Shown here piece after piece: positions 8,274 through 16,204 of a stretch of DNA of 64,000 nucleotides. The stretch is taken from assembly GCF_000961095.1 (NCBI RefSeq), contig NZ_CP011058.1, positions 4,243,501 through 4,307,500 of the forward strand, in the 5' to 3' direction. Position numbers and translations under genes: made by a program. A model generated the notes under the pieces. It was given only the letters and a program-made list of their open reading frames with translations, did not search any database and was not told where the DNA came from. The first letter of the stretch is position 1; each line of letters starts with the position of its first letter. The stretch is from Paenibacillus beijingensis. GTDB taxonomy: Bacteria; Bacillota; Bacilli; Paenibacillales; Paenibacillaceae.

Positions 8274-10115
8274 ATGAGTAAAGTAATCGGTATCGACCTT
8301 GGAACGACCAACTCCTGCGTGGCGGTAATGGAAGGCGGCGAAGCCGTCGTTATCCCTAACCCGGAAGGCAACCGCACGACCCCTTCGGTCGTAGGCTTCA
8401 AAAAAGACGGGGAGCGCATCGTCGGCGAAACGGCAAAACGCCAGGCAATTACAAACCCCGACCGCACCGTCATTTCGATTAAGCGCCACATGGGTACGAA
8501 CCATAAAGAAACGATTGAAGGCAAAGATTACACCCCGCAAGAAATTTCCGCCATTATTTTGCAAAAATTGAAATCCGATGCGGAAGCATACCTGGGCCAG
8601 CCCGTAACCCAAGCCGTTATTACCGTTCCGGCATACTTCAACGACAGCCAGCGCCAAGCGACGAAAGACGCAGGCAAAATCGCCGGTCTGGAAGTGCTGC
8701 GTATCGTTAACGAACCGACGGCGGCAGCGCTCGCTTACGGTCTTGAGAAGTCCGAAGACCAAACGATCCTCGTGTATGACCTTGGCGGCGGCACGTTCGA
8801 CGTTTCGATTCTGGAGCTGGGCGACGGCTTCTTCGAAGTTAAAGCGACGAGCGGCGACAACCATCTCGGCGGCGACGATTTCGACCAAGTGATCATCGAC
8901 TACATCGTCAGCGAATTCAAGAAAGATTCCGGCGTTGATCTTTCCAAAGACAAAGCGGCGGTTCAACGTCTGAAGGATGCGGCGGAAAAAGCGAAAAAAG
9001 AACTGTCCGGCGTACTGACGACGACGATTTCGCTGCCGTTCATCACGATGGCCGACGGCGTTCCGCAGCACTTGGAATTGAATCTGACCCGCGCCAAATT
9101 CGAAGAACTGTCCGCAGCGCTTGTTGAGCGCACACTGGCTCCAACGCGTCAGGCTTTGAGCGATTCCGGCTTGTCCGCAAGCGAAATCGACAAAGTCGTT
9201 CTCGTCGGCGGTTCGACGCGGATTCCGGCCGTTCAGGACGCGATCAAGAAGCTGATCGGCAAAGATCCGCACAAAGGCGTTAACCCGGACGAAGTCGTTG
9301 CCCTCGGCGCAGCCGTTCAAGCGGGCGTATTGACGGGCGACGTGAAAGACGTCGTTCTGCTCGACGTAACTCCGCTGTCGCTCGGTATCGAAACCGCAGG
9401 CGGCGTGTTTACGAAAATGATCGATCGCAACACTACGATTCCGACGAGCAAGTCGCAAGTATACTCCACCTATGCGGATAACCAAACGAGCGTGGAAATT
9501 CACGTTCTGCAGGGCGAACGTTCGATGGCGCGCGACAACAAAACGCTCGGCCGCTTCATGCTGGGAGACATCCCGCCAGCACCGCGGGGTATTCCGCAAA
9601 TCGAAGTGACGTTCGATATCGACGCCAACGGTATCGTAAACGTGTCTGCGCTTGATAAAGGCACCGGCAAGAGCCAAAAAATTACGATCACATCCTCGAG
9701 CGGCCTCAGTGACGAGGAAGTGGAACGCATGATGAAAGACGCCGAGCTGAACGCCGAGGAAGACCGCAAGCGCAAAGATTTGGTCGAAGCGAAAAACAAC
9801 GCCGACCAGCTCATCTACTCTGTCGACAAGACGGTTAAAGATCTCGGCGACAAAGTCGATGCCGGCGAAGTCGAGAAAGCGAATGCAGCGAAAGAAAAGC
9901 TGCAAAAGGCGGTTGGAACCGACAACCTCGAAGAGATCAACGCCGCTACGGAAGAGCTGACGCAAATCGTGCAGCAGCTGTCCGTGAAGCTCTATGAGCA
10001 AGCCGCACAAGCACAGCAGGCAGCCGAAGGCGCAGCTGGCGGTGCAGAAGGCTCTGCCAAAGGCAAAGACAACGTCGTGGACGCCGATTACGAAGTGGTG
10101 GACGACAAGAAATAA
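8274..10115 (+). CDS. dnaK: Chaperone protein DnaK (Hsp70)
   Basis: ATP-dependent Hsp70 chaperone working with DnaJ and GrpE. The ATG at 8274 has a strong ribosome site, AAGGAGGAC. Visible are the phosphate loop IGIDLGTTNSCVAVMEGGE, VPAYFNDSQRQATKDAG, NEPTAAALAYGL, DLGGGTFDVSIL and VLVGGSTRIPAVQ, then the substrate-binding domain from about residue 365 (DVTPLSLGIETAGG). The C-terminal lid ends in an Ala/Gly-rich stretch and a VVDADYEVVDDKK tail. The 613-aa length is normal for Gram-positive DnaK. Confidence 0.99.
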   Translation: MSKVIGIDLGTTNSCVAVMEGGEAVVIPNPEGNRTTPSVVGFKKDGERIVGETAKRQAITNPDRTVISIKRHMGTNHKETIEGKDYTPQEISAIILQKLKSDAEAYLGQPVTQAVITVPAYFNDSQRQATKDAGKIAGLEVLRIVNEPTAAALAYGLEKSEDQTILVYDLGGGTFDVSILELGDGFFEVKATSGDNHLGGDDFDQVIIDYIVSEFKKDSGVDLSKDKAAVQRLKDAAEKAKKELSGVLTTTISLPFITMADGVPQHLELNLTRAKFEELSAALVERTLAPTRQALSDSGLSASEIDKVVLVGGSTRIPAVQDAIKKLIGKDPHKGVNPDEVVALGAAVQAGVLTGDVKDVVLLDVTPLSLGIETAGGVFTKMIDRNTTIPTSKSQVYSTYADNQTSVEIHVLQGERSMARDNKTLGRFMLGDIPPAPRGIPQIEVTFDIDANGIVNVSALDKGTGKSQKITITSSSGLSDEEVERMMKDAELNAEEDRKRKDLVEAKNNADQLIYSVDKTVKDLGDKVDAGEVEKANAAKEKLQKAVGTDNLEEINAATEELTQIVQQLSVKLYEQAAQAQQAAEGAAGGAEGSAKGKDNVVDADYEVVDDKK

Positions 10116-10320
10116 CAATGGCAAACAGGCGGTACAGGCGGCCGGCGCTTCATCCGGCCCGCCTGATTTCACCTGATAAAAACGGCTCCGTCTGTGCCGA
10201 ACCGGGCTCAAGTTTTATGGGCCGCGGGCGGGACAATGACGTCAGCCGTTTTGTGCATGTGTAATCATTTGTTAAGCTGCTGGGCGGCATCGTTTGTTAC
10301 CAACGCGGGGGTGAGAGAGG

Positions 10321-11436
10321 TTGGCAGAGAAAAGGGATTACTATGAGGTGCTCGGCGTCGGGAAAGACGCCTCCGCCGAGGATGTGAAGAAGGCGTACCG
10401 CAAGCTGGCGCGCCAATACCATCCCGACGTGAACAAGAGTCCCGATGCGGAAAGCAAGTTCAAGGAAGTAAAAGACGCTTACGATGTGCTGAGCGACGAC
10501 CAGAAACGGGCGACGTACGACCAGTACGGCCATGTAGACCCGAACCAGGGTTTCGGAGGCGGAGCCCAGGACTTCGGAGGCTTCGGCGACATCTTCGATA
10601 TGTTCTTCGGAGGCGGAGGCGGCCGGCGGGATCCGAATGCGCCGCAGCGGGGCAACGATCTGCAGTATACGATGACGATCGAATTCAAGGAAGCGGTATT
10701 CGGCAAGGAGAAGGAAATTACGATTCCGCGCACGGAAACTTGCGATACTTGTCACGGCAACGGCGCGAAGCCGGGCACGAAGCCGGAAACTTGTTCGGTA
10801 TGTCACGGCTCCGGCCAGCAGGAGGTCGTGCAGAACACGCCGTTCGGGCGCATGGTCAATCGCCGAGCATGCTCGAACTGCAGCGGCACGGGACGCATTA
10901 TCAAGGAGAAATGCGGAACTTGCCACGGGTCCGGCAAAGTGAAGCGGCAGCGTAAAATTATGGTCCGCATTCCGGCCGGAGTTGACGACGGGGCTCAAAT
11001 CCGGATGTCCGGCGAAGGCGAAGGCGGCACGAAGGGCGGCCCGGCGGGCGATTTGTACATCGTGCTCCGCGTCAAGCCGCATGAGTTTTTCGAGCGCGAG
11101 AACGACGACATTTACTGCGAAGTGCCGCTGACGTTTGCACAGGCGGCGCTGGGCGATGAAATCGAAATTCCGACGCTGACGGAAAAAGTGAAGCTGAAAG
11201 TTCCGGCCGGCACGCAGACGGGAACGTATTTCCGGCTGAAAGGCAAAGGCGTTCCGAGACTGCGCGGCTATGGACAGGGCGACCAGCATGTGAAAGTGAC
11301 GGTCGTCACGCCGACCAATCTGAGCGAGGACCAGAAGGAAGCGCTCCGCCAGCTGTCCGCACTGAGCGGAGAAAAGGCGAACGAGCAGCACGAGACGATT
11401 TTTGACCGAATGAAAAAAGCGTTCCGGGGCGAATAG
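10321..11436 (+). CDS. dnaJ: Chaperone protein DnaJ (Hsp40)
   Basis: DnaJ delivers clients to DnaK and stimulates its ATPase. It starts at TTG 10321 behind a GGGGGTGAGAGAGG-type site; no ATG is available. The J domain has the HPD motif at residues 33-35. A Gly/Phe-rich linker follows (about 75-105), then four zinc-finger repeats CDTCHGNG, CSVCHGSG, CSNCSGTG and CGTCHGSG. The C-terminal substrate domains complete 371 aa, the family's usual length. The 205-bp gap after dnaK holds no gene. It is the last gene of the CIRCE operon here; accessory genes separate it from prmA, which is next in B. subtilis. Confidence 0.98.
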   Translation: MAEKRDYYEVLGVGKDASAEDVKKAYRKLARQYHPDVNKSPDAESKFKEVKDAYDVLSDDQKRATYDQYGHVDPNQGFGGGAQDFGGFGDIFDMFFGGGGGRRDPNAPQRGNDLQYTMTIEFKEAVFGKEKEITIPRTETCDTCHGNGAKPGTKPETCSVCHGSGQQEVVQNTPFGRMVNRRACSNCSGTGRIIKEKCGTCHGSGKVKRQRKIMVRIPAGVDDGAQIRMSGEGEGGTKGGPAGDLYIVLRVKPHEFFERENDDIYCEVPLTFAQAALGDEIEIPTLTEKVKLKVPAGTQTGTYFRLKGKGVPRLRGYGQGDQHVKVTVVTPTNLSEDQKEALRQLSALSGEKANEQHETIFDRMKKAFRGE

Positions 11437-11550
11437 CTGTAAGCTTAGCGCAGTATTGCTGCAGGCAAGCGGGCGAAATAGATTTGATTGATTATCAGCG
11501 CAGCCAGGAGAAGCAGTTTCGCCTATCCTGACCTTAGGAAGAATGATTAA
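11437..11550. other. Gap after dnaJ with no recognised gene
   Basis: No terminator hairpin with a T-run and no open frame of note is visible between the dnaJ stop and the repeat copy starting near 11551. Confidence 0.4.
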
Positions 11551-11867
11551 GAGGCTGTCTCATAAGTATTTTCACGAATGAGCTAGTCCTAAATAAGACA
11601 CAAGAGGACCTCCAGTTTCGCTGGCAAAGCGGAGTCGGAGGTCCTTTGTTCCTAAACCTGCGATTGTGCAGGTTTTATCGATCGATTTTGCTTATCTGGA
11701 GGAAATACCTGCGATTGTACAGGAATTCCCAGCTTTTATCGCTTAAACGAGAGATGGGGTCGACAAAAAAAGTATTTTCGCAGGAATTTTATCGTAGTCG
11801 AAAAATAAAAAGAAAAAAGATGTCCGAATGCATCTTTTTCACAAATTACTTCTTCGTACAGAGTGAT
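11551..11867 (+). repeat. Dispersed intergenic repeat, copy 1
   Basis: About 317 bp running from GAGGCTGTCTCATAAGT to CAGAGTGAT. The same layout recurs at 27774-28091 (about 318 bp) and, shortened and inverted, at 30477-30599. It contains a GAGGACCTCC...GGAGGTCC hairpin at about 11606-11645 and two near-palindromes, CCTGCGATTGTGCAGG (11657-11672) and CCTGCGATTGTACAGG (11708-11723), starting 51 bp apart, plus a TCGCAGG half-site near 11780. The open frame through it has no family resemblance. The GAGGCTGTCTC end resembles termini of some IS elements; no transposase is present at this copy. Confidence 0.8.
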
Positions 11868-11908
11868 AAAAACGAACGAACTGGTCAAGGATAGCCCCTT
11901 GTCGGGTT

Positions 11909-11942
11909 CGTTTACCCGTTGCAGCGCTGCATTGGGTAAACG
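11909..11942. repeat. 34-bp near-perfect palindrome
   Basis: CGTTTACCC and GGGTAAACG are 9-bp arms around GTT, the inner palindrome GCAGCGCTGC, and ATT. There is no T-run, so it is not a standard terminator. It sits between the dispersed repeat and the small gene at 12040. Confidence 0.65.
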
Positions 11943-12039
11943 GATTTCATCCTTTGCAGGTCTGCGATGCATAGCCGGGCCGCTGGAGGATCATTCTACT
12001 GTTGGCGGTATCGATCCGATTTTGTAAGGAGGGCTTTAG

Positions 12040-12201
12040 ATGACAACCGGGCGTGAACCGAACAAACGTGATCCGCTTGAAGAGCTGACAAAGGCCAAAA
12101 ACGAAGACGTGGAATTTTCCGCAGCTTTGGCGGATGAAGACGATCTGGAAGCGGTGGAGCGCGCGAAGGCGGCTGACGAGCGTGCTGCGCAGCGCAAGTG
12201 A
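12040..12201 (+). CDS. YfhD-like small acidic protein
   Basis: A 53-aa gene with ATG at 12040 behind a strong AAGGAGG. The product is highly charged: MTTGREPNKRDPLEELTKAK, then EDVEFSAALADEDDLEAVER, then AKAADERAAQRK. The ELADxxDLEA...RAKAAD pattern resembles the YfhD family of small, unstructured Bacillales proteins often linked with sporulation; I assign it from memory of that pattern. It has no membrane segment or cysteine. The stop codon lies 14 bp before the next small gene, with a GGAGG at the junction, so the two are probably co-transcribed. Confidence 0.65.
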   Translation: MTTGREPNKRDPLEELTKAKNEDVEFSAALADEDDLEAVERAKAADERAAQRK

Positions 12202-12215
12202 GGAGGCCGTAAAAG

Positions 12216-12410
12216 ATGAGCCTGATGGATATACGCGTTCAGTTCCATACCCCGGAGACGGCGCGCGAGACCGAGCAGAAGCTGTATGCGCTTCGGGCGG
12301 AGCGGATTACAAACAGCGGCTGCGTACTGGAGGCGGCTGTTAACGAAGGGACGGTCGAAAGCGTCCGCCGGCTGATCGAACAGAACGGCGGTGTGCTTGA
12401 CTTTTGTTGA
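12216..12410 (+). CDS. Small conserved-looking hypothetical protein
   Basis: A 64-aa gene with ATG at 12216 and GAGGAGG about 9 bp upstream, right after the YfhD-like gene. The protein starts MSLMDIRVQFHTPETARETE and ends LIEQNGGVLDFC. The beta-alpha-beta-like pattern (a DIRVQF strand, a long helix, a NSGCVLEAAV strand, the helix VESVRRLIEQNGG) suggests a small ferredoxin-like or ACT-like fold; this is inference. Two Cys are present. I recognise no family and assign no function. Confidence 0.6.
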   Translation: MSLMDIRVQFHTPETARETEQKLYALRAERITNSGCVLEAAVNEGTVESVRRLIEQNGGVLDFC

Positions 12411-12494
12411 AAAACCCGGCAAAAACGGTCCGACGTTCAGCTTCGCCCGTATCGTATGAACCGGCTTGCCGCGAATACGCGGTCCAGTGCCAAA

Positions 12495-12530
12495 CGGCCT
12501 TCTCCTGACGATTGGGAGAGGGTCGTTTTT
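12495..12530 (+). terminator. Terminator after the small gene pair
   Basis: ACGGCCTTCTCC and GGGAGAGGGTCGT form a stem with a few G-T pairs, followed by a run of five T (TCGTTTTTCG). It separates the small gene pair from the coat-protein gene. Confidence 0.65.
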
Positions 12531-12634
12531 CGTTTTTCGCAACGATATAAGAACAATTTGAATTTGAATAATGAAGAAGGTAGCGGGGATACTACTTTTG
12601 TTAAAAAACAACAATTTTGTAGGAGGTATTCGAT

Positions 12635-13261
12635 TTGGCAGCACATTTGGGAGCTCATGAAACGATGGAGGTACATGAAATTTTGACCTCAACGATTGAC
12701 GGAATCAATCTATTTCAATTGTACCGTCCTCACGTGAAGGATCAACAGCTCCTTCAAATTCTTGACCGTCAGCTGCAGTTTATGATCAATGAATACAACC
12801 AAACGGTCCAAATGTTAAATAACCAGGGCAACGGCCAAGCCGTCCCTTACCGTACGGTCAAAAATATAGCGCCGATTTACGGCCTTAACAATCCGGCTGC
12901 ACAAACTCCCAATATATCGATGAATCAAATGGATGATCGTGATGTTGCAAGCGGCATGCTTGGCTGCCATAAAGCTTCCGCTTCAATGAAAATGATTGCG
13001 GCGCTGGAATGTGCCGATCCGCAGCTTCGCCGGACGATGCAGCAAGGAGCCGTCAACTGCGCCGAGCAGGCTTATGAAGTATGGCAGTATATGAACCAAA
13101 ACGGCCACTACCAAGTGCCGACAATGAAAGAGATGACGACCAATACGGTTCTGAACAGCTACCAGCCGACGACGATGAATAATATGAATATGCCGCAAAT
13201 GCAGCAGCAGACGATGGCTCCAATGAACACAATGAATACGATGAACACGATGAGACAGTAA
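12635..13261 (+). CDS. CotF-type spore coat protein
   Basis: It starts at TTG 12635 behind a perfect AGGAGG; 208 aa. The N-terminal half (LGAHETMEVHEILTSTIDGI, then FQLYRPHVKDQQLLQILDRQ) and the region around MLGCHKASASMKMIAALEC match the CotF/YhcQ coat-protein pattern of paired helical, ferritin-like segments. The C-terminal 40 residues are a Met/Asn/Gln/Thr-rich tail with NTMNTMNTM repeats, probably disordered. The likely role is a structural protein of the spore coat or an associated layer; the exact coat protein is not assigned. A terminator follows at once, so it is monocistronic. Confidence 0.85.
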   Translation: MAAHLGAHETMEVHEILTSTIDGINLFQLYRPHVKDQQLLQILDRQLQFMINEYNQTVQMLNNQGNGQAVPYRTVKNIAPIYGLNNPAAQTPNISMNQMDDRDVASGMLGCHKASASMKMIAALECADPQLRRTMQQGAVNCAEQAYEVWQYMNQNGHYQVPTMKEMTTNTVLNSYQPTTMNNMNMPQMQQQTMAPMNTMNTMNTMRQ

Positions 13262-13265
13262 TTCA

Positions 13266-13294
13266 AAGGAGGGGCTTTATTAGCCCCTCTTCTC
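13266..13294 (+). terminator. Terminator after the coat-protein gene
   Basis: AGGAGGGGCT and AGCCCCTCTT form a stem around TTATT, ending in a short T/C-rich tail, directly after the stop at 13261. Confidence 0.7.
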
Positions 13295-13643
13295 ACATCC
13301 CCCTTTTTCCGATCCTCACTATGCCTGCAGCGTTCGTGCTGTGCCATGAGAACGTCATCGAAACTCCCAATCTGATTTACTCCGGATTTTAAATGCCCCG
13401 TATGAACAAAAGGCTTACATTTGAAGAGCCTGGTTTGCCGCCTTCACTTCGCCGGTAATAAGCTGCTGAAAAATTATTCATGGAATTCTATCGCGTTTGT
13501 CTACTTCATTTCCGAACGGGCCAGCAATCCGGATGTATTCGATAGCGGTTTGTTTGCGCTTTCGAAAATCATTTGTTTAAACGGCGTTTAATTAATTCCG
13601 GTATAATGAACGGGAATGAAAGTTCGAAGCGGGGGGCGAAGGT
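13295..13643. other. Gap before the two-component operon; TATAAT box only
   Basis: No gene is visible. A perfect TATAAT at 13602-13607 lies about 37 bp ahead of the response regulator start, but I find no convincing -35 at the right distance, so the promoter may need an activator such as the regulator itself. Confidence 0.45.
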
Positions 13644-14318
13644 ATGGCGAGAATTCTCGTTGTCGATGACGACCCGCACATCCGGGGCGTAGTGAAGCTG
13701 TTTTTGGAGCGGGAAGAGTATGAAATCGGGGAAGCTTCCGACGGCATTGCGGCGCTGGAGAAGATGGAAGCGGTTAAATACGATTTGGTCATCCTCGATA
13801 TCATGATGCCTGCGATGGACGGATGGGAGCTGTGCAGGCAGCTGCGCCACCTGTACGACATTCCGCTGCTTATGCTTACCGTGCAGGCGGAAACGACGCA
13901 TAAAGTGAAGGGCTTCAATTTGGGGACGGACGATTATATGGTGAAGCCTTTTGATCCGCAGGAGCTTCTTGTGCGCGTCAAGGCGCTGCTGAAGCGGTAC
14001 CGGATCGCCAGCTCGCAGACGGTTCAGGCAGGGGAACTCGTGATGAACCGCAAGACATTCGAGACGCATGTAGCCGGACAATCGGTGACGCTGCCGCTGA
14101 AGGAATTCGAGCTGCTGTTCAAGCTGGCAAGCTATCCCGGCAAAACGTTCACGCGCGAGCAGTTGATCGAGGATATTTGGGGCTATGATCATGACGGCGT
14201 GGACCGGACGGTCGACGTGCATGTAAACCGTCTGCGCCAGCGGTTTACCGATGACGAGGCGGGCTTTACGATCCGTACGATCCGCGGACTCGGCTACCGG
14301 CTGGAGGAGCAGCGGTGA
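13644..14318 (+). CDS. OmpR-family response regulator
   Basis: DNA-binding response regulator, 224 aa. The receiver domain has the acidic pocket VVDDDP (residues 6-11), the phospho-acceptor Asp52 in ILDIMMP, and the conserved Lys in VKPFDP (about 102). The C-terminal winged helix is OmpR/PhoB type, with VDVHVNRLRQRF and IRTIRGLGYRLE near the end. The start is ATG 13644. Its stop overlaps the start of the sensor kinase gene, so the two are translationally coupled. The signal sensed is unknown; the downstream TetR/ABC genes are separated by a strong terminator. Confidence 0.93.
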   Translation: MARILVVDDDPHIRGVVKLFLEREEYEIGEASDGIAALEKMEAVKYDLVILDIMMPAMDGWELCRQLRHLYDIPLLMLTVQAETTHKVKGFNLGTDDYMVKPFDPQELLVRVKALLKRYRIASSQTVQAGELVMNRKTFETHVAGQSVTLPLKEFELLFKLASYPGKTFTREQLIEDIWGYDHDGVDRTVDVHVNRLRQRFTDDEAGFTIRTIRGLGYRLEEQR

Positions 14319-15412
14319 AAAGGGGCCGGCTTTTACTCAGGATTGCCGCGCCGTTTCTCATTTTTATCGTTGTGACGCTCGTCTTTACTTCGGCGGCGTT
14401 TTGGATGACGCACACTTTAATCCGGCATCTGGAGGGGGTGAATGCGTGGCTCGGGAGCATGAATCCAGAGAGGCGGGAATACATCCAGCTGCTGGCGACG
14501 ACGCTGATCAGCTTTCTGCTGCTGGCGGTCGCGGGCCGAATGGCCGCATGGATCGGAGGGCGGTTTTTTGAGCACCCCATCAAGCAGTTGATCGAAACGA
14601 TCCGCCAGGTGAGCCGCGGCGACTTCAACATCCGCAAGCCGCTGAAGCGGAAGCTGCAGGGCGAGTTTGGCGAGCTGTCGGACAGCATTTACGATATGGC
14701 GGAAGAGCTGAAAGAAATGGAGAGGATACGGCAGGAGTTTATTTCGAACGTCTCTCATGAAATCCAGTCGCCGCTGACGTCGATCCGCGGCTACAGCCGC
14801 GCGCTGAAGATGAACCCCGGCATGGAGCCGTCCGAGCAGTCGCGCATTCTGGACATTATCGAGACGGAAAGCCTGCGCCTGTCCCGGCTCAGCGACAACT
14901 TGCTGAAGCTGACCTCGCTGGAGTCGGTCCACCATCCGCACGAGCCGAAGCCGCTGCGGCTGGACCGTCAGCTGCGAAGGCTCATTCTCGCCTGCGAACC
15001 GCAGTGGAGCGGCAAAGGAATCGAGCTGGACGTCGCGCTTGACGAGGTGAGCGTGACGGCCGACGAAGATTCCCTCAGCCAGGTGTGGGTCAATCTGCTG
15101 CATAACGCGGTCAAATTTACGCCGGAAGGCGGAACGATCGCAGTGGCGCTTACCGAGAAGGAGCGGGAAGTCGAAGTACGGATCGCAGACAGCGGAATCG
15201 GAATTGACGGGGAGGACCTGCCCCATCTGTTCGAACGGTTTTACAAGGCGGACAAATCCCGCAATCGGACCGGCACCGGCAGCGGGCTCGGCTTGTCGAT
15301 CGTCCGCAAAATTATCGAGCTCCACAGCGGGCAAGTAACCGTCCGCAGCGTTCCCGGCGAAGGGAGCGAATTCACGGTCCGGCTGCCGAAGCCGGATGGG
15401 CCGAAAGCCTGA
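14315..15412 (+). CDS. Two-component sensor histidine kinase
   Basis: It starts at GTG 14315, overlapping the regulator's stop (GTGA). 365 aa: membrane segments at about 8-31 and 59-80 enclose a short extracytoplasmic loop of about 27 residues, then a HAMP-like region. The phospho-acceptor is His148 in SNVSHEIQSPLTS. The ATPase domain shows NLLHNAVKFTPEGG (N box), DSGIGID (G1), FERFYKADKS (F box) and GTGSGLGLSI (G2). The short loop suggests sensing within or near the membrane, as in kinases answering cell-envelope stress; that is inference. The stop codon lies inside the terminator hairpin. Confidence 0.93.
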   Translation: MKRGRLLLRIAAPFLIFIVVTLVFTSAAFWMTHTLIRHLEGVNAWLGSMNPERREYIQLLATTLISFLLLAVAGRMAAWIGGRFFEHPIKQLIETIRQVSRGDFNIRKPLKRKLQGEFGELSDSIYDMAEELKEMERIRQEFISNVSHEIQSPLTSIRGYSRALKMNPGMEPSEQSRILDIIETESLRLSRLSDNLLKLTSLESVHHPHEPKPLRLDRQLRRLILACEPQWSGKGIELDVALDEVSVTADEDSLSQVWVNLLHNAVKFTPEGGTIAVALTEKEREVEVRIADSGIGIDGEDLPHLFERFYKADKSRNRTGTGSGLGLSIVRKIIELHSGQVTVRSVPGEGSEFTVRLPKPDGPKA

Positions 15413-15438
15413 ACGACGGTTCAGGCTTTCGGCTTCTT
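15401..15438 (+). terminator. Strong terminator after the histidine kinase gene
   Basis: A 14-bp perfect stem (CCGAAAGCCTGAAC / GTTCAGGCTTTCGG) with a 4-nt loop and a weak T-rich tail. The kinase stop codon at 15410-15412 lies in the 5' arm. It insulates this operon from the convergent TetR gene. Confidence 0.8.
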
Positions 15439-15459
15439 TATCCGTCTAGGATGAGCCAG

Positions 15460-16053
15460 CTACTCCTTCCCGCATATGCCGTAAAAGAAGAGATGCAACA
15501 ATTCCTCAGCGAATACATTGAAATCGTCCTGCTGTATCCCCGTCTCAAGCAGCGCTTTGGATTGTGCCATATACATCCGGACAAACGCCAGTACGGCGCG
15601 CGGAGTTACCTTTTCGGATACTTCCCCTTCTTTTTTTCCTTTCTCGATGATCCGAATCATAAGCGGAATGATGACCCCGTTGTACTGCTCCTCAATATAA
15701 GAATTGATATCCCGGTCATCAAGCATAAGCTCCTGAATCAGTCCGGGAGAAAGAAAGTCGTAGGCGTTTCTCTCATATAACAAAATGTACTCGATCATTT
15801 CCTTGAAGGAGAGGTCTTTATTCGCCTGCTCTTTAAACGCTTCAACGGACTTGTCGATGTATGATTTGAACGATTCGCGCACGAGCGTTTCTTTGCTGCC
15901 GAAATAGTTGTAGATCGTCACTTGCGATACGTTCGCCTGCTTGGAAATGTCCGCAATCCGGATTTTTTTCGGGTCCCACTTTTTCATCATGTCCAAGGTG
16001 GTGCTCATAATTTTTTCCTTAATGATCACTGCTCGTTTCTCAAATCCGTTCAT
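15460..16053 (-). CDS. TetR-family transcriptional regulator
   Basis: A 197-aa repressor-type protein. The N-terminal helix-turn-helix covers KIRIADISKQANVSQVTIYN, then YFGSKETLVRESF, matching the TetR fold; the C-terminal ligand domain is not assigned to a subgroup. The start is the ATG at 16053 behind AGGAGG. It is transcribed divergently from an ABC exporter operon. The AT-rich intergenic region holds 10-bp inverted half-sites on either side of the promoters, so it probably represses itself and the transporter. Confidence 0.92.
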   Translation of the reverse strand: MNGFEKRAVIIKEKIMSTTLDMMKKWDPKKIRIADISKQANVSQVTIYNYFGSKETLVRESFKSYIDKSVEAFKEQANKDLSFKEMIEYILLYERNAYDFLSPGLIQELMLDDRDINSYIEEQYNGVIIPLMIRIIEKGKKEGEVSEKVTPRAVLAFVRMYMAQSKALLETGIQQDDFNVFAEELLHLFFYGICGKE

Positions 16054-16078
16054 CGGCGCCTCCTAACGGTTAAAGGGT

Positions 16079-16180
16079 TTTATGAAATTATAACATAAAT
16101 ATATTTCAAAAATTGTTGACTTCGATACGCTGCAGTCGTAATATAATTTATGTAATAATTAAATTAAAATATTTCATAAA
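16079..16180. promoter_or_regulatory. Divergent TetR/ABC promoter region with inverted half-sites
   Basis: TTTATGAAAT at 16079-16088 is the exact reverse complement of ATTTCATAAA at 16171-16180; an extra ATTTCA lies at 16103-16108. Between them, TTGACT (16116-16121) and TAATAT (16139-16144, 17-bp spacer) fit a rightward promoter for the ABC genes. The half-sites flank this promoter and are candidates for TetR binding. Confidence 0.55.
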
Positions 16181-16204
16181 TTTCAAGCTTTGGAGGTGCA
16201 GGGA

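Noticed and set aside
8145..10211. A 688-codon frame antisense to dnaK
   Set aside because: Long antisense frames are common opposite high-GC conserved genes; the product shows no motif and the sense gene is DnaK.
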